In this document: positions 42,340-52,977 of the stretch, one piece after another | Layout of the letters: each line of letters starts with the position of its first letter | Numbering within the stretch: the stretch's first letter is position 1 | From: Afipia felis ATCC 53690 | GTDB taxonomy: Bacteria > Pseudomonadota > Alphaproteobacteria > Rhizobiales > Xanthobacteraceae | Direction of reading: 5' to 3' | Assembly: GCF_000314735.2 (NCBI RefSeq) | Contig: NZ_KB375270.1 | Coordinates: forward strand, 2,914,001 to 2,978,000 | Length of the DNA: 64,000 nucleotides | Position numbers and translations under genes: made by a program | Notes under the pieces: model-generated | What the model was told of the DNA's origin: nothing | Databases searched by the model: none | What the model saw: the letters and a program-made list of their open reading frames with translations, nothing else

Positions 42340-42864
42340 TCAGCGGTGGGTCACGACCACCGGCGTGCCGACCGATACGCGCTCGAACAGGTCGGTGATG
42401 TCGGGATTGTACATCCGTACGCAGCCATAGGAGACGTAGCCGCCGACCGACTTCGGCACGTTGGTGCCGTGGATCGCATATTCTCCGCCCGCAAGCGTCA
42501 TTGCCGCGACTCCCATCGGGTTGCGCGGCGAGCCGCCTTCGATCACGTCGGGAATGTTCGGGTGATCGCGCTTCACGTCTTCTGGCGGCGACCATGCGGG
42601 ATTGCGGTACTTGCCGCTGATGCGCGTTTCACCGGCCCACTCCTTGCCGCGCTTGCCGACGCCGACCGGATAGCGGATAGCGTGCTGCTCGTCGAGGATC
42701 AGATAGAGCCGGCGCTCGTTTGTCTTCACCACGATGGTGCCGGGCGAATAACCCGCAGGCGCGCGAACCATGTCGGGATGCGCGAGGGCGGGCGCGGCGC
42801 TTGCAGCGAGGGCAAGCGAGCCGGCGGCAATGGCAGCTGCAACGGTTGAAATGAACGGGCGCAT
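42340..42864 (-). CDS. L,D-transpeptidase (YkuD domain)
   Basis: Protein of 174 residues starting MRPFISTVAAAIAAGSLALA, a cleavable signal peptide ending near ALAHPD. The YkuD catalytic domain covers ~45-172: TIVVKTNERRLYLILDEQHA at the start, EYAIHGTN (conserved His) and VSYGCVRMYNPDITDLFERV with the catalytic Cys in SxGCxR. These periplasmic enzymes form 3-3 peptidoglycan crosslinks or attach proteins to peptidoglycan. First core gene after the island. Confidence 0.93.
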   Translation of the reverse strand: MRPFISTVAAAIAAGSLALAASAAPALAHPDMVRAPAGYSPGTIVVKTNERRLYLILDEQHAIRYPVGVGKRGKEWAGETRISGKYRNPAWSPPEDVKRDHPNIPDVIEGGSPRNPMGVAAMTLAGGEYAIHGTNVPKSVGGYVSYGCVRMYNPDITDLFERVSVGTPVVVTHR

Positions 42865-43094
42865 GGCAATCAGTCTCCGCAAAATCCTGTCAGGCCGCGC
42901 AGCTTTTCAAGCGCTTGCAGCCTACGCCGCACAGGTGAGCGAACCGTTTCTGCCCGCGCCGTGCGGCTGCGCGCCATAAAGGAAAAATCGGCGGAGGTGT
43001 AAATGTCCGCAAAACAACAGTTGCGGGGAAACCGCCGCGAGAGTGCCGCGACGTCCTAACAATGCCGTGATGGGCCTCACCCGCGGTCAAGAAA

Positions 43095-43120
43095 AAGCCT
43101 CTCCCGGAAGGGAGAGGCTT
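43095..43120. terminator. Terminator hairpin downstream of acs
   Basis: AAGCCTCTCCC-GGAA-GGGAGAGGCTT, an 11-bp perfect stem with a stable GNRA-like loop. On the minus strand it is followed by TTTTCTT and lies 26 bases after the acs stop. The rest of 42865-43145 holds no gene I can support. Confidence 0.9.
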
Positions 43121-43145
43121 GAATGCGAGAAAACTTGAAACCGGA

Positions 43146-45098
<1,953 letters not shown>

Positions 45099-45307
45099 CG
45101 TCTTCTCCCGGATCGCCCATGAATTGGGCGGCTGATCTTATTGACCGGGATTATGCGCCCCCCGAGGGGAGCGGGACAAGTTGGAAGATTTAGGACTTTT
45201 GTCGAGACACGATCGAATTTTCTCAATCGGTTGAGCAAACGGTCGCGCGCGTGAGGGGCGAAACGCCGCAGGCGAAAATATCGATAGAAGGGGCGCGCTT
45301 GAGTGCG

Positions 45308-45721
45308 TCAGATTCCGCCCATTTTGCATACGATCGCCCACTGCTGAGGAGTCACAGCCTGCACTGACAATCGTGACAACCGCAGCAGCTCCATGTCGGC
45401 GAGCTTGGCCTCGCTCTTCACAGCCACCAGGGTTACCGGCTTTTTTAAAGGCTTTTTCGCAGCGATATCGACGCAGACGAACTTGCCGGATTCATCGGTC
45501 GGGTCGGGATAATGCTCGCGCACGATCTCGGCGATGCCGACGACCTCCTTGCCTTCGTTGGAATGATAAAAGAAGGCGAGGTCGCCCTTCTTCATCTTCA
45601 TCATGTTGAGCTTGGCGGAATGGTTGCGCACGCCGGTCCACGCCTCGCCCTTCGCGCCCTTGGCGACCTGTTGATCCCATGACCAGACCGAAGGTTCGGA
45701 TTTGACGAGCCAGTAATTCAT
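45308..45721 (-). CDS. EVE-domain protein
   Basis: Protein of 137 residues, one EVE (PUA-like) domain that binds modified bases in RNA or DNA. Diagnostic stretches are MNYWLVKSEPSVWSWDQQ, GVRNHSAKLNMMKMKKGDLA, FFYHSNEGKEVVGIAEIV and YPDPTD. It follows gpsA by 58 bases on the same strand, an arrangement conserved in related genomes, and so probably shares its transcript. The substrate is not established; EVE/YTH folds commonly recognise methylated bases. Confidence 0.93.
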   Translation of the reverse strand: MNYWLVKSEPSVWSWDQQVAKGAKGEAWTGVRNHSAKLNMMKMKKGDLAFFYHSNEGKEVVGIAEIVREHYPDPTDESGKFVCVDIAAKKPLKKPVTLVAVKSEAKLADMELLRLSRLSVQAVTPQQWAIVCKMGGI

Positions 45722-45779
45722 CGATCATTCCCTATGCGGATCGCCGATTGGTAAAAACGATGGCGACAATCGCTATTCT

Positions 45780-46760
45780 CTATCCTTCCGCCCTGAAGGG
45801 GCGGGTCAGCAGCATTTCGATCGCCTCGTTGACGGTGATTGCGCCGCCAAGCACATGCGCGACCGCCTCTGCGACCGGCATTTCGATTTTTTTCTCGCTT
45901 GCGATCTCGAGCAGCACCGGCGCGGTGAACTGTCCTTCGCTCAACACGTCGGGAGAGAATTTTTCGCCGCGGCCGAGCGCCATGCCGAAAGCGAAGTTGC
46001 GCGACTGCGGGCTCGAGCAGGTCAGGATCAGATCGCCGAGGCCGGACAGGCCCGCGATGGTCTCGTTGCGCGCGCCGCAGGCAAGACCAAAACGCATCAA
46101 CTCGGCGAAGCTGCGCGTGGTGAGAGCGGCGAGCGCCGATGCGCCGAGTTGCTTTCCGGCGGCGATACCGGCCGCGATCGCCAGCACGTTCTTCACCGCG
46201 CCGCCGATCTCGACGCCGCGCACGTCCGTCGTGTGATAGGGCCGCAGCGAAGCAGACCCGAGCGCGTGCGTCAGCGCGACAGCAAGTTTTTCTTCCGAAG
46301 CGGCAAGCGTCACGGCCGTCGGCAGTCCGCGCGCGACGTCGCTTGCGAAACTCGGCCCCGACAGAATCGCGGGCCGCGCTTGCGGCAGAATTTCGGCGGC
46401 GATCTCGGTCATGAATTTGTGGGTGCCGCGCTCGATCCCCTTGGCGCAGATCACGACGGGCGTTCCATCAGCGACATGAGGCGCAAGCGCCGTCATCGCA
46501 TCGCGCAGGCTTTGCGCCGGCGTCACCAGCAAGAGGATGCCCGCCTTCGCGCTGTCAGCGAGACTGCCAGTCACCTTGATTGTGCGATCGAGCTTGATGC
46601 CGGGCAGGCGCGGATTCTCACCGCTTCTTTTCATCGCGTCGAGAGTTGCCGCGTCGCGACCGATCAGCGTCACCGTCCGGCCTGCACGTGCGCTGGCATT
46701 GGCGAGCGCCGTTCCCCATGCGCCTGCGCCGATGACCGAAATGGTGTCGAAGGATGTCAT
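45780..46760 (-). CDS. gpsA: Glycerol-3-phosphate dehydrogenase [NAD(P)+]
   Basis: Protein of 326 residues beginning [20 protein letters not shown], which is the NAD(P)-binding GxGxxG motif at the N-terminus; the longer open frame upstream overlaps the tsaD end and is not used. It makes sn-glycerol-3-phosphate for phospholipid synthesis. Other family blocks: [32 protein letters not shown] and [20 protein letters not shown] with the catalytic Lys, then [11 protein letters not shown]. It lies between tsaD and the EVE gene, all on the minus strand. Confidence 0.97.
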   Translation of the reverse strand: MTSFDTISVIGAGAWGTALANASARAGRTVTLIGRDAATLDAMKRSGENPRLPGIKLDRTIKVTGSLADSAKAGILLLVTPAQSLRDAMTALAPHVADGTPVVICAKGIERGTHKFMTEIAAEILPQARPAILSGPSFASDVARGLPTAVTLAASEEKLAVALTHALGSASLRPYHTTDVRGVEIGGAVKNVLAIAAGIAAGKQLGASALAALTTRSFAELMRFGLACGARNETIAGLSGLGDLILTCSSPQSRNFAFGMALGRGEKFSPDVLSEGQFTAPVLLEIASEKKIEMPVAEAVAHVLGGAITVNEAIEMLLTRPFRAEG

Positions 46761-46815
46761 GAGCCTGCTTTGACGTTGCGTGGAGTACGGTTGAGGACTC
46801 TTTTCGCGGTGCGCG

Positions 46816-47889
46816 TCAATGCCGCGCTCGGGTGTTGATGAATTTTGTCGGCGTCTCGGCGGCCTCGTCGAGTTTCCAGCGTGCGCGTGGCGGCGCCGCC
46901 ATGGCATCGGTGAGGCCGAGCGCGAGCCGTTCGGCACCGGCCCAGGCGATCATCGCGCCGTTGTCGGTGCAAAGCTGCGGTGGCGGCACGATCATGGTGA
47001 TCTGGTCGTTGGCCGCGATTTCCTGCAAGGCGTTGCGGATCGCGACATTGGCGGCGACGCCACCGGCCGCGACCAGCGCGCGGGGAGCACCGAATTGCTC
47101 GCGAAACAACCTCAGGCCGGAACGAATGCGGTCGGCGGTGGATTCAAGCACGGCGGCCTGAAAGCCGGCGCACAGATCGGCGATGTCCTGCGGCTCCAGC
47201 GGATCGATCCGCGACGCTTCGTTACGCACCGCGGTCTTTAGGCCGGATAGCGAGAAGTTTGCGTCTTTTCGTCCAAGCATCGGTCGCGGGAAGGAAAACC
47301 GCTCCGGGTCGCCATCGCGCGCGGCGCGCTCCACCTGCGGACCGCCGGGGTAGGGCAGGTCGAGCATCTTGGCGACCTTGTCGAAGGCTTCGCCCATCGC
47401 GTCGTCAACCGTGGTGCCGAGCCGGACATAGTCGCCAACGCCGAGCACGGCGACGATCTGGGTGTGGCCGCCGGAGGCGAGAAACAGGCAATAGGGAAAC
47501 GCCAGCGGCACGGTGAGGCGCGGCGTCAGCGCATGTGCCTCGAGATGATTGACTGCGATCAGCGGTGTGTTGTGCACGAGCGCGATGGCTTTCGCAGTCG
47601 TGAGCCCGACGATGACGCCGCCGATCAGTCCGGGGCCCGCCGCCGCTGCCACGCCGTCGAGTTGCGAGAATTCGACGCCCGCTTCGGTCATGGCTTTTTC
47701 CACCAGTACGTCGAGCATTTCGACATGGGCGCGCGCAGCGATCTCCGGCACCACGCCGCCAAACGGCGCGTGCTCGGCGATCTGCGAGCGCACAATATTG
47801 GAGAGAATCCGCCCGCTGCCGTCCGCGTGCCGCTCGATCACGGCGGCGGCGGTTTCGTCGCAGGTCGTTTCTATTCCCAAAACGAGCAT
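46816..47889 (-). CDS. tsaD: tRNA t6A transferase subunit TsaD
   Basis: Protein of 357 residues, starting [17 protein letters not shown] at ATG 47889. With TsaB/TsaE it adds threonylcarbamoyl to A37 of ANN-decoding tRNAs. Metal-binding HxxxH is in [13 protein letters not shown], with [11 protein letters not shown] and [19 protein letters not shown] following, then ATP-binding [14 protein letters not shown]. It is divergent from hemD with ~150 bp between starts, and gpsA follows 56 bases after its stop. Confidence 0.97.
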   Translation of the reverse strand: MLVLGIETTCDETAAAVIERHADGSGRILSNIVRSQIAEHAPFGGVVPEIAARAHVEMLDVLVEKAMTEAGVEFSQLDGVAAAAGPGLIGGVIVGLTTAKAIALVHNTPLIAVNHLEAHALTPRLTVPLAFPYCLFLASGGHTQIVAVLGVGDYVRLGTTVDDAMGEAFDKVAKMLDLPYPGGPQVERAARDGDPERFSFPRPMLGRKDANFSLSGLKTAVRNEASRIDPLEPQDIADLCAGFQAAVLESTADRIRSGLRLFREQFGAPRALVAAGGVAANVAIRNALQEIAANDQITMIVPPPQLCTDNGAMIAWAGAERLALGLTDAMAAPPRARWKLDEAAETPTKFINTRARH

Positions 47890-48042
47890 TGTCGAATCTT
47901 GCGCCAAATCAACCTTCAGGCGGGATTGCCGAATGAGATCGGCTGGGCCACTTGTGTTTGCCGCCAAAGCGGCGTTTTGCTTGGTTCTCGGGTAGCATTA
48001 GCGGGCGTCCGGTAAAAGTGGGTTCCGCAGATTGAGGTACGA

Positions 48043-48795
48043 ATGGCGATATTGGTGATGCGGCCTTTTCCGGACAATGAAGCGACCGCGAGCGCCCTGC
48101 GCGCGGCCGGGTACGGCGTTTTGCTGTCGCCCGCGCTGCGGTTCGAGCCGGTTGCCGTGCGCGACGAGCTGGATGCACATTATAACGCGGTCATCGTCAC
48201 CAGTGCGAATGCCTTGCGCGGCATTGAGGGGCAGGCGCTGCCGGAGCGGCTGCGCGACACGAAAGTGTTCGCCGTCGGCGATGCCACCGCGCAGGCGGCC
48301 CGTGCTTTCGGTTTTGCCGATGTGGAAAGTGCGTCGGGTGACGCGGTCGCGCTCTGCGAACTGGTGGAGAAGCGGCTGCGCGGCTCTGGTCAAATCTGCT
48401 ACCTCGCGGGCGCCGATCTCAGCCGCGATCTGGGAACGGACCTGAATGCTCGCGGGTATCACGTCACCACGCTCACGACCTATCGGATGATCCCGCTGCC
48501 GCGTTTCTCCGAAAGCGTGGAGGCGGCGTTCGCCGCCGGTGATGTCGAGGCTATATTGCACTACTCCAGGCGCAGCGCGCGCTCGTTTGTCGGCGCGGTT
48601 CAGGCGGCGGGGCTCGAGATTTCCGCGCTGGCTCTACCGCAATGCTGTATTTCCGACGTAGTGGCGGCAGTCTTGCGCGATGCTGGCGCCTCACGGGTGC
48701 TGGCCGCGTCGTCGCCTGACGAAAGTGGGATATTCGAGGTGCTTCATCGTGCAATTCCGCTGGAGCGGCGCAGGGCCAAATCTGATAGCGTGTAG
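48043..48795 (+). CDS. hemD: Uroporphyrinogen-III synthase
   Basis: Protein of 250 residues of the HEM4 family, which cyclises hydroxymethylbilane and inverts ring D in haem synthesis. The sequence is poorly conserved in general, but MAILVMRPFPDNEATASALR, VIVTSANALRGIEG, FAVGDATAQAARAFGF and ILHYSRRSARSFV are typical. It begins a plus-strand operon with the Mic60-like gene and hemY, the order known in many alphaproteobacteria. The expected partner hemC is not in the window; tsaD is divergent instead. Confidence 0.92.
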   Translation: MAILVMRPFPDNEATASALRAAGYGVLLSPALRFEPVAVRDELDAHYNAVIVTSANALRGIEGQALPERLRDTKVFAVGDATAQAARAFGFADVESASGDAVALCELVEKRLRGSGQICYLAGADLSRDLGTDLNARGYHVTTLTTYRMIPLPRFSESVEAAFAAGDVEAILHYSRRSARSFVGAVQAAGLEISALALPQCCISDVVAAVLRDAGASRVLAASSPDESGIFEVLHRAIPLERRRAKSDSV

Positions 48796-48810
48796 GAAAC
48801 CGGGCAGGCT

Positions 48811-50019
48811 ATGGGCACAGACGACGACCAGCGTGAGACCAGCGAGGCTGCCGCTCCCAAGCGGGCCGGGCCGACCATTGATCTCGATCCCTCCGAAGTG
48901 ACCGACACCACGCCCGGTGCCGAGGACAAGGCAGCGGCGGGCGAATCTTCTTCGGACAAGCCGCGAACGGGCTGGCGTGCCCGTTTTGGCGGCAAGTCCT
49001 CGTCGAAAGACAAAGAGACCTCGAGCGATTCGGCATCGGCGCCAGCCGTGGTACCGTCGCGGATCATTCTGGCTGCGGTGTTCAGCGCGGCTGTCGTCGC
49101 GCTGCTGGTGAGTGGGCTTTGGAGCGTCCTGTCGCCGAACAATTCCGACCCGGACATTCCGCCCGCACAGACCTCAACCATCGAGGATCTGACGACGCGT
49201 GTGACCAATCTCGAAGACAAGCCGGCAACGCCTGCGGACACCAGCGCACTGGCAAAACGTCTCGATGCGCTCGATGCTTCGCTTGCCGCGATTCGCAATG
49301 ATGTCACCGCGCTGCGCGACCAGATGAAGGACGCGTCCGCCAAGATCGCGGCGCTGGAAAAATTTGCCGCGCTGGAATCGTCTGCCGCCCGAAGTGCAGC
49401 CGCGCCGGATTTGTCCGGCATCGAAGGACGATTGTCGAAGATCGAACAGCAAATCGTGAGCGCGGAGGCCGCGAAGCCGACCGCTCCGCCGCCGGACGAC
49501 ACCGCGCTGCGCCGCGCGCTCGCAGCGTCCGCGCTCGATCAAGCCGTGCAGCAGGGTCTTCCTTATGCGACCGCGCTCGCCACGGCCACGCGGCTTGGTG
49601 GCGGAACAGTCGACGCGCTGAAGCCGCTCGAGCCCTTTGCCACAACCGGCGTGCCGAGCGCTGATGCACTTAGCCGCGATCTGGTTTCGCAATTGCCGCG
49701 CCTCCAGGTCAAACGCGAGGATACGCAGGCAGCGAACGGATGGATCGACCGGCTGCGTAACAGCGCCTCGCGCCTCGTGCGTGTGACGCGGATCGACGAC
49801 GCAGGCTCGGATCGCGCGGCTTTGCTCGCGCAGGCAAAAACAGCGGCGGCGCGCAGCGATCTGCAACAGGCCGAGCGTATCGTCGCACAACTGCCGGAGA
49901 GCGATCGCAACGCGTTGCAAGGATGGATCGACAAGGTTCATGCACGCGCGGCGGCGCTTGCCGCTTCGCGTGCTTTCAATCAGGCCGCCACGGCGGCGCT
50001 GCCTTCGCCGTCTCACTGA
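48811..50019 (+). CDS. Mic60/mitofilin-like inner-membrane protein
   Basis: Protein of 402 residues. An acidic, disordered N-terminus (1-80) is followed by one membrane helix (~83-105, IILAAVFSAAVVALLVSGLW). A long coiled coil covers ~120-230 (DLTTRVTNLEDKPATPADTS, LDALDASLAAIRNDVTALRD), and the mitofilin-type helical C-terminus lies at ~245-400. This matches alphaproteobacterial Mic60, the ancestor of the mitochondrial crista-junction protein, always beside hemY. It probably shapes intracytoplasmic or inner membranes. Starts 15 bases after hemD. Confidence 0.85.
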   Translation: MGTDDDQRETSEAAAPKRAGPTIDLDPSEVTDTTPGAEDKAAAGESSSDKPRTGWRARFGGKSSSKDKETSSDSASAPAVVPSRIILAAVFSAAVVALLVSGLWSVLSPNNSDPDIPPAQTSTIEDLTTRVTNLEDKPATPADTSALAKRLDALDASLAAIRNDVTALRDQMKDASAKIAALEKFAALESSAARSAAAPDLSGIEGRLSKIEQQIVSAEAAKPTAPPPDDTALRRALAASALDQAVQQGLPYATALATATRLGGGTVDALKPLEPFATTGVPSADALSRDLVSQLPRLQVKREDTQAANGWIDRLRNSASRLVRVTRIDDAGSDRAALLAQAKTAAARSDLQQAERIVAQLPESDRNALQGWIDKVHARAAALAASRAFNQAATAALPSPSH

Positions 50020-50048
50020 TGTTCTGAAGCCTCGCGATCGGAATCCGC

Positions 50049-51698
50049 ATGGTTCGCATCTTCTCCTTCCTGATCCTGCTGGCGGTGGTGGCGCTCGGTG
50101 CGGCATGGGTCGCCGATCAGAACGGCGGCGTCGTGCTGTCGTGGAACGGATGGCGCGCCGAGACCTCGCTGCCGGTTCTGGTGCTCGTCATCTTGATCCT
50201 CGCGATTGCCGCGATGCTTGTGTGGACGATCGTCCGCGCGTTCTGGAAGACGCCCGCGCGGTTGCGCCGTCGCCGTCACGAGAAACGCCAGGCGAAAGCG
50301 CGGCATGCTATCACGCAGGGCCTGATCGCCGTCGGCACCGGGGACGCATTGATTGCGCATCGTCATGCGGGGACGGCAAAGCGACTGGCGGAGCACGATC
50401 CGCTGACGTTGTTGTTGCAGGCGCAGACCGCGCAGCTCGAAGGCGACCGCGCCGGCGCGCAGCATGCCTTCCATGCCATGGCCGAACGGAAGGACATGCG
50501 CCTTCTCGGCCTGCGTGGTCTTTTCATCGAGGCGCAACGCAACGACGATCTCCACACCGCGGTCGCGACAGCGGAAGAAGCCCTGAAGATCGCGCCGAAT
50601 TCGCCGTGGGCTTCGCACGCGGTGCTTGGCTTTCGCTGCGCGCAAAGCGACTGGGACGGCGCGCTCGCGCTGCTCGACGCCAACAAGGCGGCAGGCCTGA
50701 TCGAGAATGCGCCATATCGGCGTCAGCGTGGCGTACTTCTCACCGCGCGCGCGCTCGAACTGGAGGAGCGCGACCGCGATCTCGCACGCAAGAGCGCGAT
50801 GGAGGCGATCAAGTTCGCGCCGCAACTGGTGCCGGCAGCCGTGCTGGCCGCGAAATTCTACAGCGAGGACAATCAGGTTCGCCGCGCCATGCGCACGATC
50901 GAGGTGGCGTGGAATGCCAATCCGCATCCCGACCTGGCCGATGCCTATGCGCATGTTCGGCTCGGCGATTCGGCGCGCGAGCGATTGGCGCGCGTCGAGC
51001 TTCTCGCGCAGAAGATGCCGGATCATCGCGAGAGTCGCCTGGCGGTGGCGCGCGCCGCCATCGAGGCGAGTGAATTCGATCGGGCTCGCGAAGCGCTCGC
51101 GCCGCTGCTGGCTACACCTACCCAGCGCGTGGCGTTGTTGATGGCGGAGCTGGAGCGGGCCGGCAATCATGACGAGGGCCGTGCTCGTGAATGGACCGCG
51201 CGCGCGGTGCGTGCCGCGCCCGATCCCGCATGGACGGCGGATGGCTATGTGTCGGATCGCTGGCGGCCGGTGTCCCCGGTCACCGGACGGCTCGATGCTT
51301 TCCAGTGGGTAACGCCGGTGGCGGCGCTGACGTCCGAGCGCACGGAGATTGAGGCCGGCGCCCCCCAACTTGCAGAGGCAAGATTGCCGGAGCCCGCGGT
51401 TCCACCGGCGATTGAATCGAAGGCCGTGGTTGTCGAGGCTGACGAACCTGCCGCCGAGGAGGCTGGCCTCATGGAGGCGACTCCCGAACCAGTGAAGCCT
51501 GAGAATGTGGCTCCGCCGGTGTTCCGGACCCGCCCGGCAGGTGAATCGCGCCCTCCTGCGGCATCTGCCATTATTCCGCTGGTGCGCGCGCCCGACGATC
51601 CGGGCGTTCCGGAGGACAATTTTTCTGACGATCTAGAGGGCGGCCATGAGCGGCAGCCCGGCGGCTGGCGGGGGTTCGTGTCGCGGCTGGGCGGCTGA
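50049..51698 (+). CDS. hemY: HemY-like membrane protein
   Basis: Protein of 549 residues, longer than E. coli HemY (~400) because of a ~110-residue Pro/Ala/Glu-rich C-terminal extension. Two N-terminal membrane helices are at 1-20 and 38-62. The HemY_N motif is LRRRRHEKRQAKARHAITQG. TPR-like repeats follow (~75-370, AVATAEEALKIAPNSPWASH; VPAAVLAAKFYSEDNQVRRA). HemY of this type is linked to haem or membrane organisation with Mic60; a catalytic role is not shown. The tRNA-Thr gene follows 88 bases after the stop. Confidence 0.9.
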   Translation: MVRIFSFLILLAVVALGAAWVADQNGGVVLSWNGWRAETSLPVLVLVILILAIAAMLVWTIVRAFWKTPARLRRRRHEKRQAKARHAITQGLIAVGTGDALIAHRHAGTAKRLAEHDPLTLLLQAQTAQLEGDRAGAQHAFHAMAERKDMRLLGLRGLFIEAQRNDDLHTAVATAEEALKIAPNSPWASHAVLGFRCAQSDWDGALALLDANKAAGLIENAPYRRQRGVLLTARALELEERDRDLARKSAMEAIKFAPQLVPAAVLAAKFYSEDNQVRRAMRTIEVAWNANPHPDLADAYAHVRLGDSARERLARVELLAQKMPDHRESRLAVARAAIEASEFDRAREALAPLLATPTQRVALLMAELERAGNHDEGRAREWTARAVRAAPDPAWTADGYVSDRWRPVSPVTGRLDAFQWVTPVAALTSERTEIEAGAPQLAEARLPEPAVPPAIESKAVVVEADEPAAEEAGLMEATPEPVKPENVAPPVFRTRPAGESRPPAASAIIPLVRAPDDPGVPEDNFSDDLEGGHERQPGGWRGFVSRLGG

Positions 51699-51785
51699 AA
51701 TGACCCCGAGAATCTTGCAAAACCGGGCCGCGACCGATAAACACGCGCCTGTTCAAGCCGGTTGTCGAACCGGCGCTCACGGTTC

Positions 51786-51861
51786 GCCGCAATAGCTCAG
51801 TTGGTAGAGCACGTCATTCGTAATGACGGGGTCGGGGGTTCGAGTCCCTCTTGCGGCACCA
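51786..51861 (+). tRNA. tRNA-Thr (CGT anticodon), CCA encoded
   Basis: Complete cloverleaf of 76 bases. Acceptor stem GCCGCAA/TTGCGGC, D arm GCTC...GAGC, anticodon stem CGTCA/TGACG with loop TTCGTAA (anticodon CGT, reading ACG), T arm with GGTTCGAGTCC, discriminator A and an encoded CCA. Its 3' 34 bases recur at 57682-57715, so the gene is the integration site of the adjacent island. Confidence 0.97.
51828..51861 (+). repeat. attL-type repeat in tRNA-Thr 3' end
   Basis: The segment GGGGTCGGGGGTTCGAG... to CACCA of the tRNA matches 57682-57715 at 33 of 34 positions (GGGGTT against GGGTTT). It is the left border of the 51.9-57.7 kb island; the tRNA stays complete on this side. Confidence 0.88.
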
Positions 51862-51918
51862 CCTCTTTTACAATCGAAAGTTGGTCAGGACGGTAACGGC
51901 GCGCATTCCCGTACAATC

Positions 51919-52056
51919 CGGAATTGCAGTCATGCCGTGGCCGTGATGTTTGTGGCGCTGGGCGTCTGGGGCACGGCGACGGCGTGGCCAGATTTGATCG
52001 TCGCTGCGATCATGGCGGGAATATTCTTGACCTCGGCCTTCCAGATCTTGCGGCTC
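51919..52056 (+). pseudogene. Truncated cation-diffusion-facilitator fragment
   Basis: Codes CSHAVAVMFVALGVWGTATA followed by WPDLIVAAIMAGIFLTSAFQ and ILR, which is a transmembrane segment of CDF (CzcD/DmeF-like) exporters near their end. No upstream half and no proper start or stop, so it is a broken metal-transport gene left just inside the island border. Confidence 0.7.
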
Positions 52057-52124
52057 TGGCTACCTTGCCGGAATCGTGATGTTTTACCATTTGCGAGACC
52101 ATGCCGGTCATGCGAAAACAGGGC

Positions 52125-52484
52125 ATGCGCTTGAAGCGGTTAACCAATTTCTGGATCATGCTTTTTGTCGGGGTGGGGCTCTTGCTCGCCCCGCTGACGA
52201 TTCCGGTGTTGGGCACACCAGCGATGGCTGCGGTCAGCCAGATGCAGGCTATGTCGATGGCCGACGATATGCCTTGCTGCCCTGATCAAACTCAAAATAA
52301 GAACTGCGATGGATGCCCCTTCGTCGCGTTGTGCATGTTGACGATTTCCTTTCCTGCACCGTCCAGCGCGGCCTCGCTTATTGAACGCCACTCAGTGCGT
52401 GAAGCCCTGCTTCCTGCCGACGACCTTCTGATCGACGGACTTGGCGCCAAGCCTCCCGATTATCCCCCTCGAGTACACGTCTGA
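52125..52484 (+). CDS. Cys-rich exported protein of metal-efflux cluster
   Basis: Protein of 119 residues from MRLKRLTNFWIMLFVGVGL; an earlier ATG at 52101 is possible. One signal or membrane helix ends near AMAAVSQM. A cysteine cluster CCPDQTQNKNCDGCPFVALC follows with Met residues (QAMSMADDM), suited to copper or other soft-metal binding. The layout resembles DUF2946/CzcI-type proteins that precede heavy-metal RND operons. It probably binds metal in the periplasm. Transcribed in the same direction as the efflux genes. Confidence 0.65.
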   Translation: MRLKRLTNFWIMLFVGVGLLLAPLTIPVLGTPAMAAVSQMQAMSMADDMPCCPDQTQNKNCDGCPFVALCMLTISFPAPSSAASLIERHSVREALLPADDLLIDGLGAKPPDYPPRVHV

Positions 52485-52569
52485 CCTGCGTGAGTTCGCG
52501 TGCCGGATGGCGCGCGCATTGTTGTATGCCGCTATGGCGGCACGTCAGACATATCGAGGATCTAAAATC

Positions 52570-52977
52570 ATGAAGGGTCTCTATCGCGCGCGCGCCGCAA
52601 CGGTCGCGCTATTCGGTGCTGCATTAGTAGGCATGACGTTGCCCGCGCATGCCGACATCAAGGACTACGAGTTTCAACTCATGCAGCCGACGGTCCAGGC
52701 TGGGTCGGATCGCATCGTCGCCGTACGCCTCGTCAACAAAACCACCGGCAAAGCCGTGCCTGATGCTGTGATCTTTGCAACCCGGCTCGACATGGAGCCG
52801 GATGGCATGCAGGAGATGGCAACAAAGGTCACCGCGATGCCAGGTACGGAGCCAGGAACCTATCGGTTCAAGGCAAACTTCAGCATGGCGGGACGGTGGC
52901 AGCTTTCACTTGGCGCCAAGGTGCAGGGTGAGACCGGCACTGTTGAGACCAAGTTAGTCGTCACGGCCGAAAAATGA
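52570..52977 (+). CDS. Periplasmic YtkA/FixH-like domain protein
   Basis: Protein of 135 residues starting at the ATG 52570 that opens a signal peptide (ARAATVALFGAALVGMTLPA, cut near HAD). The mature part is a single beta-sandwich of the YtkA-like type (VQAGSDRIVAVRLVNKTTGK; MEPDGMQEMATKVTAMPGTE; YRFKANFSMAGRWQLSL). Its Met-containing DMEPDGMQEM loop suggests copper binding. The stop overlaps the start of the adaptor gene (ATGA), giving translational coupling and implying a role in metal delivery to the exporter. Confidence 0.8.
   Translation: MKGLYRARAATVALFGAALVGMTLPAHADIKDYEFQLMQPTVQAGSDRIVAVRLVNKTTGKAVPDAVIFATRLDMEPDGMQEMATKVTAMPGTEPGTYRFKANFSMAGRWQLSLGAKVQGETGTVETKLVVTAEK

Noticed and set aside
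45855..46838. 327-codon plus-strand frame opposite gpsA
   Set aside because: Antisense of gpsA with Arg-rich, low-quality translation; not a gene.
50013..51368. 451-codon minus-strand frame opposite hemY
   Set aside because: Antisense shadow of hemY; Arg/His-rich composition and no family resemblance.
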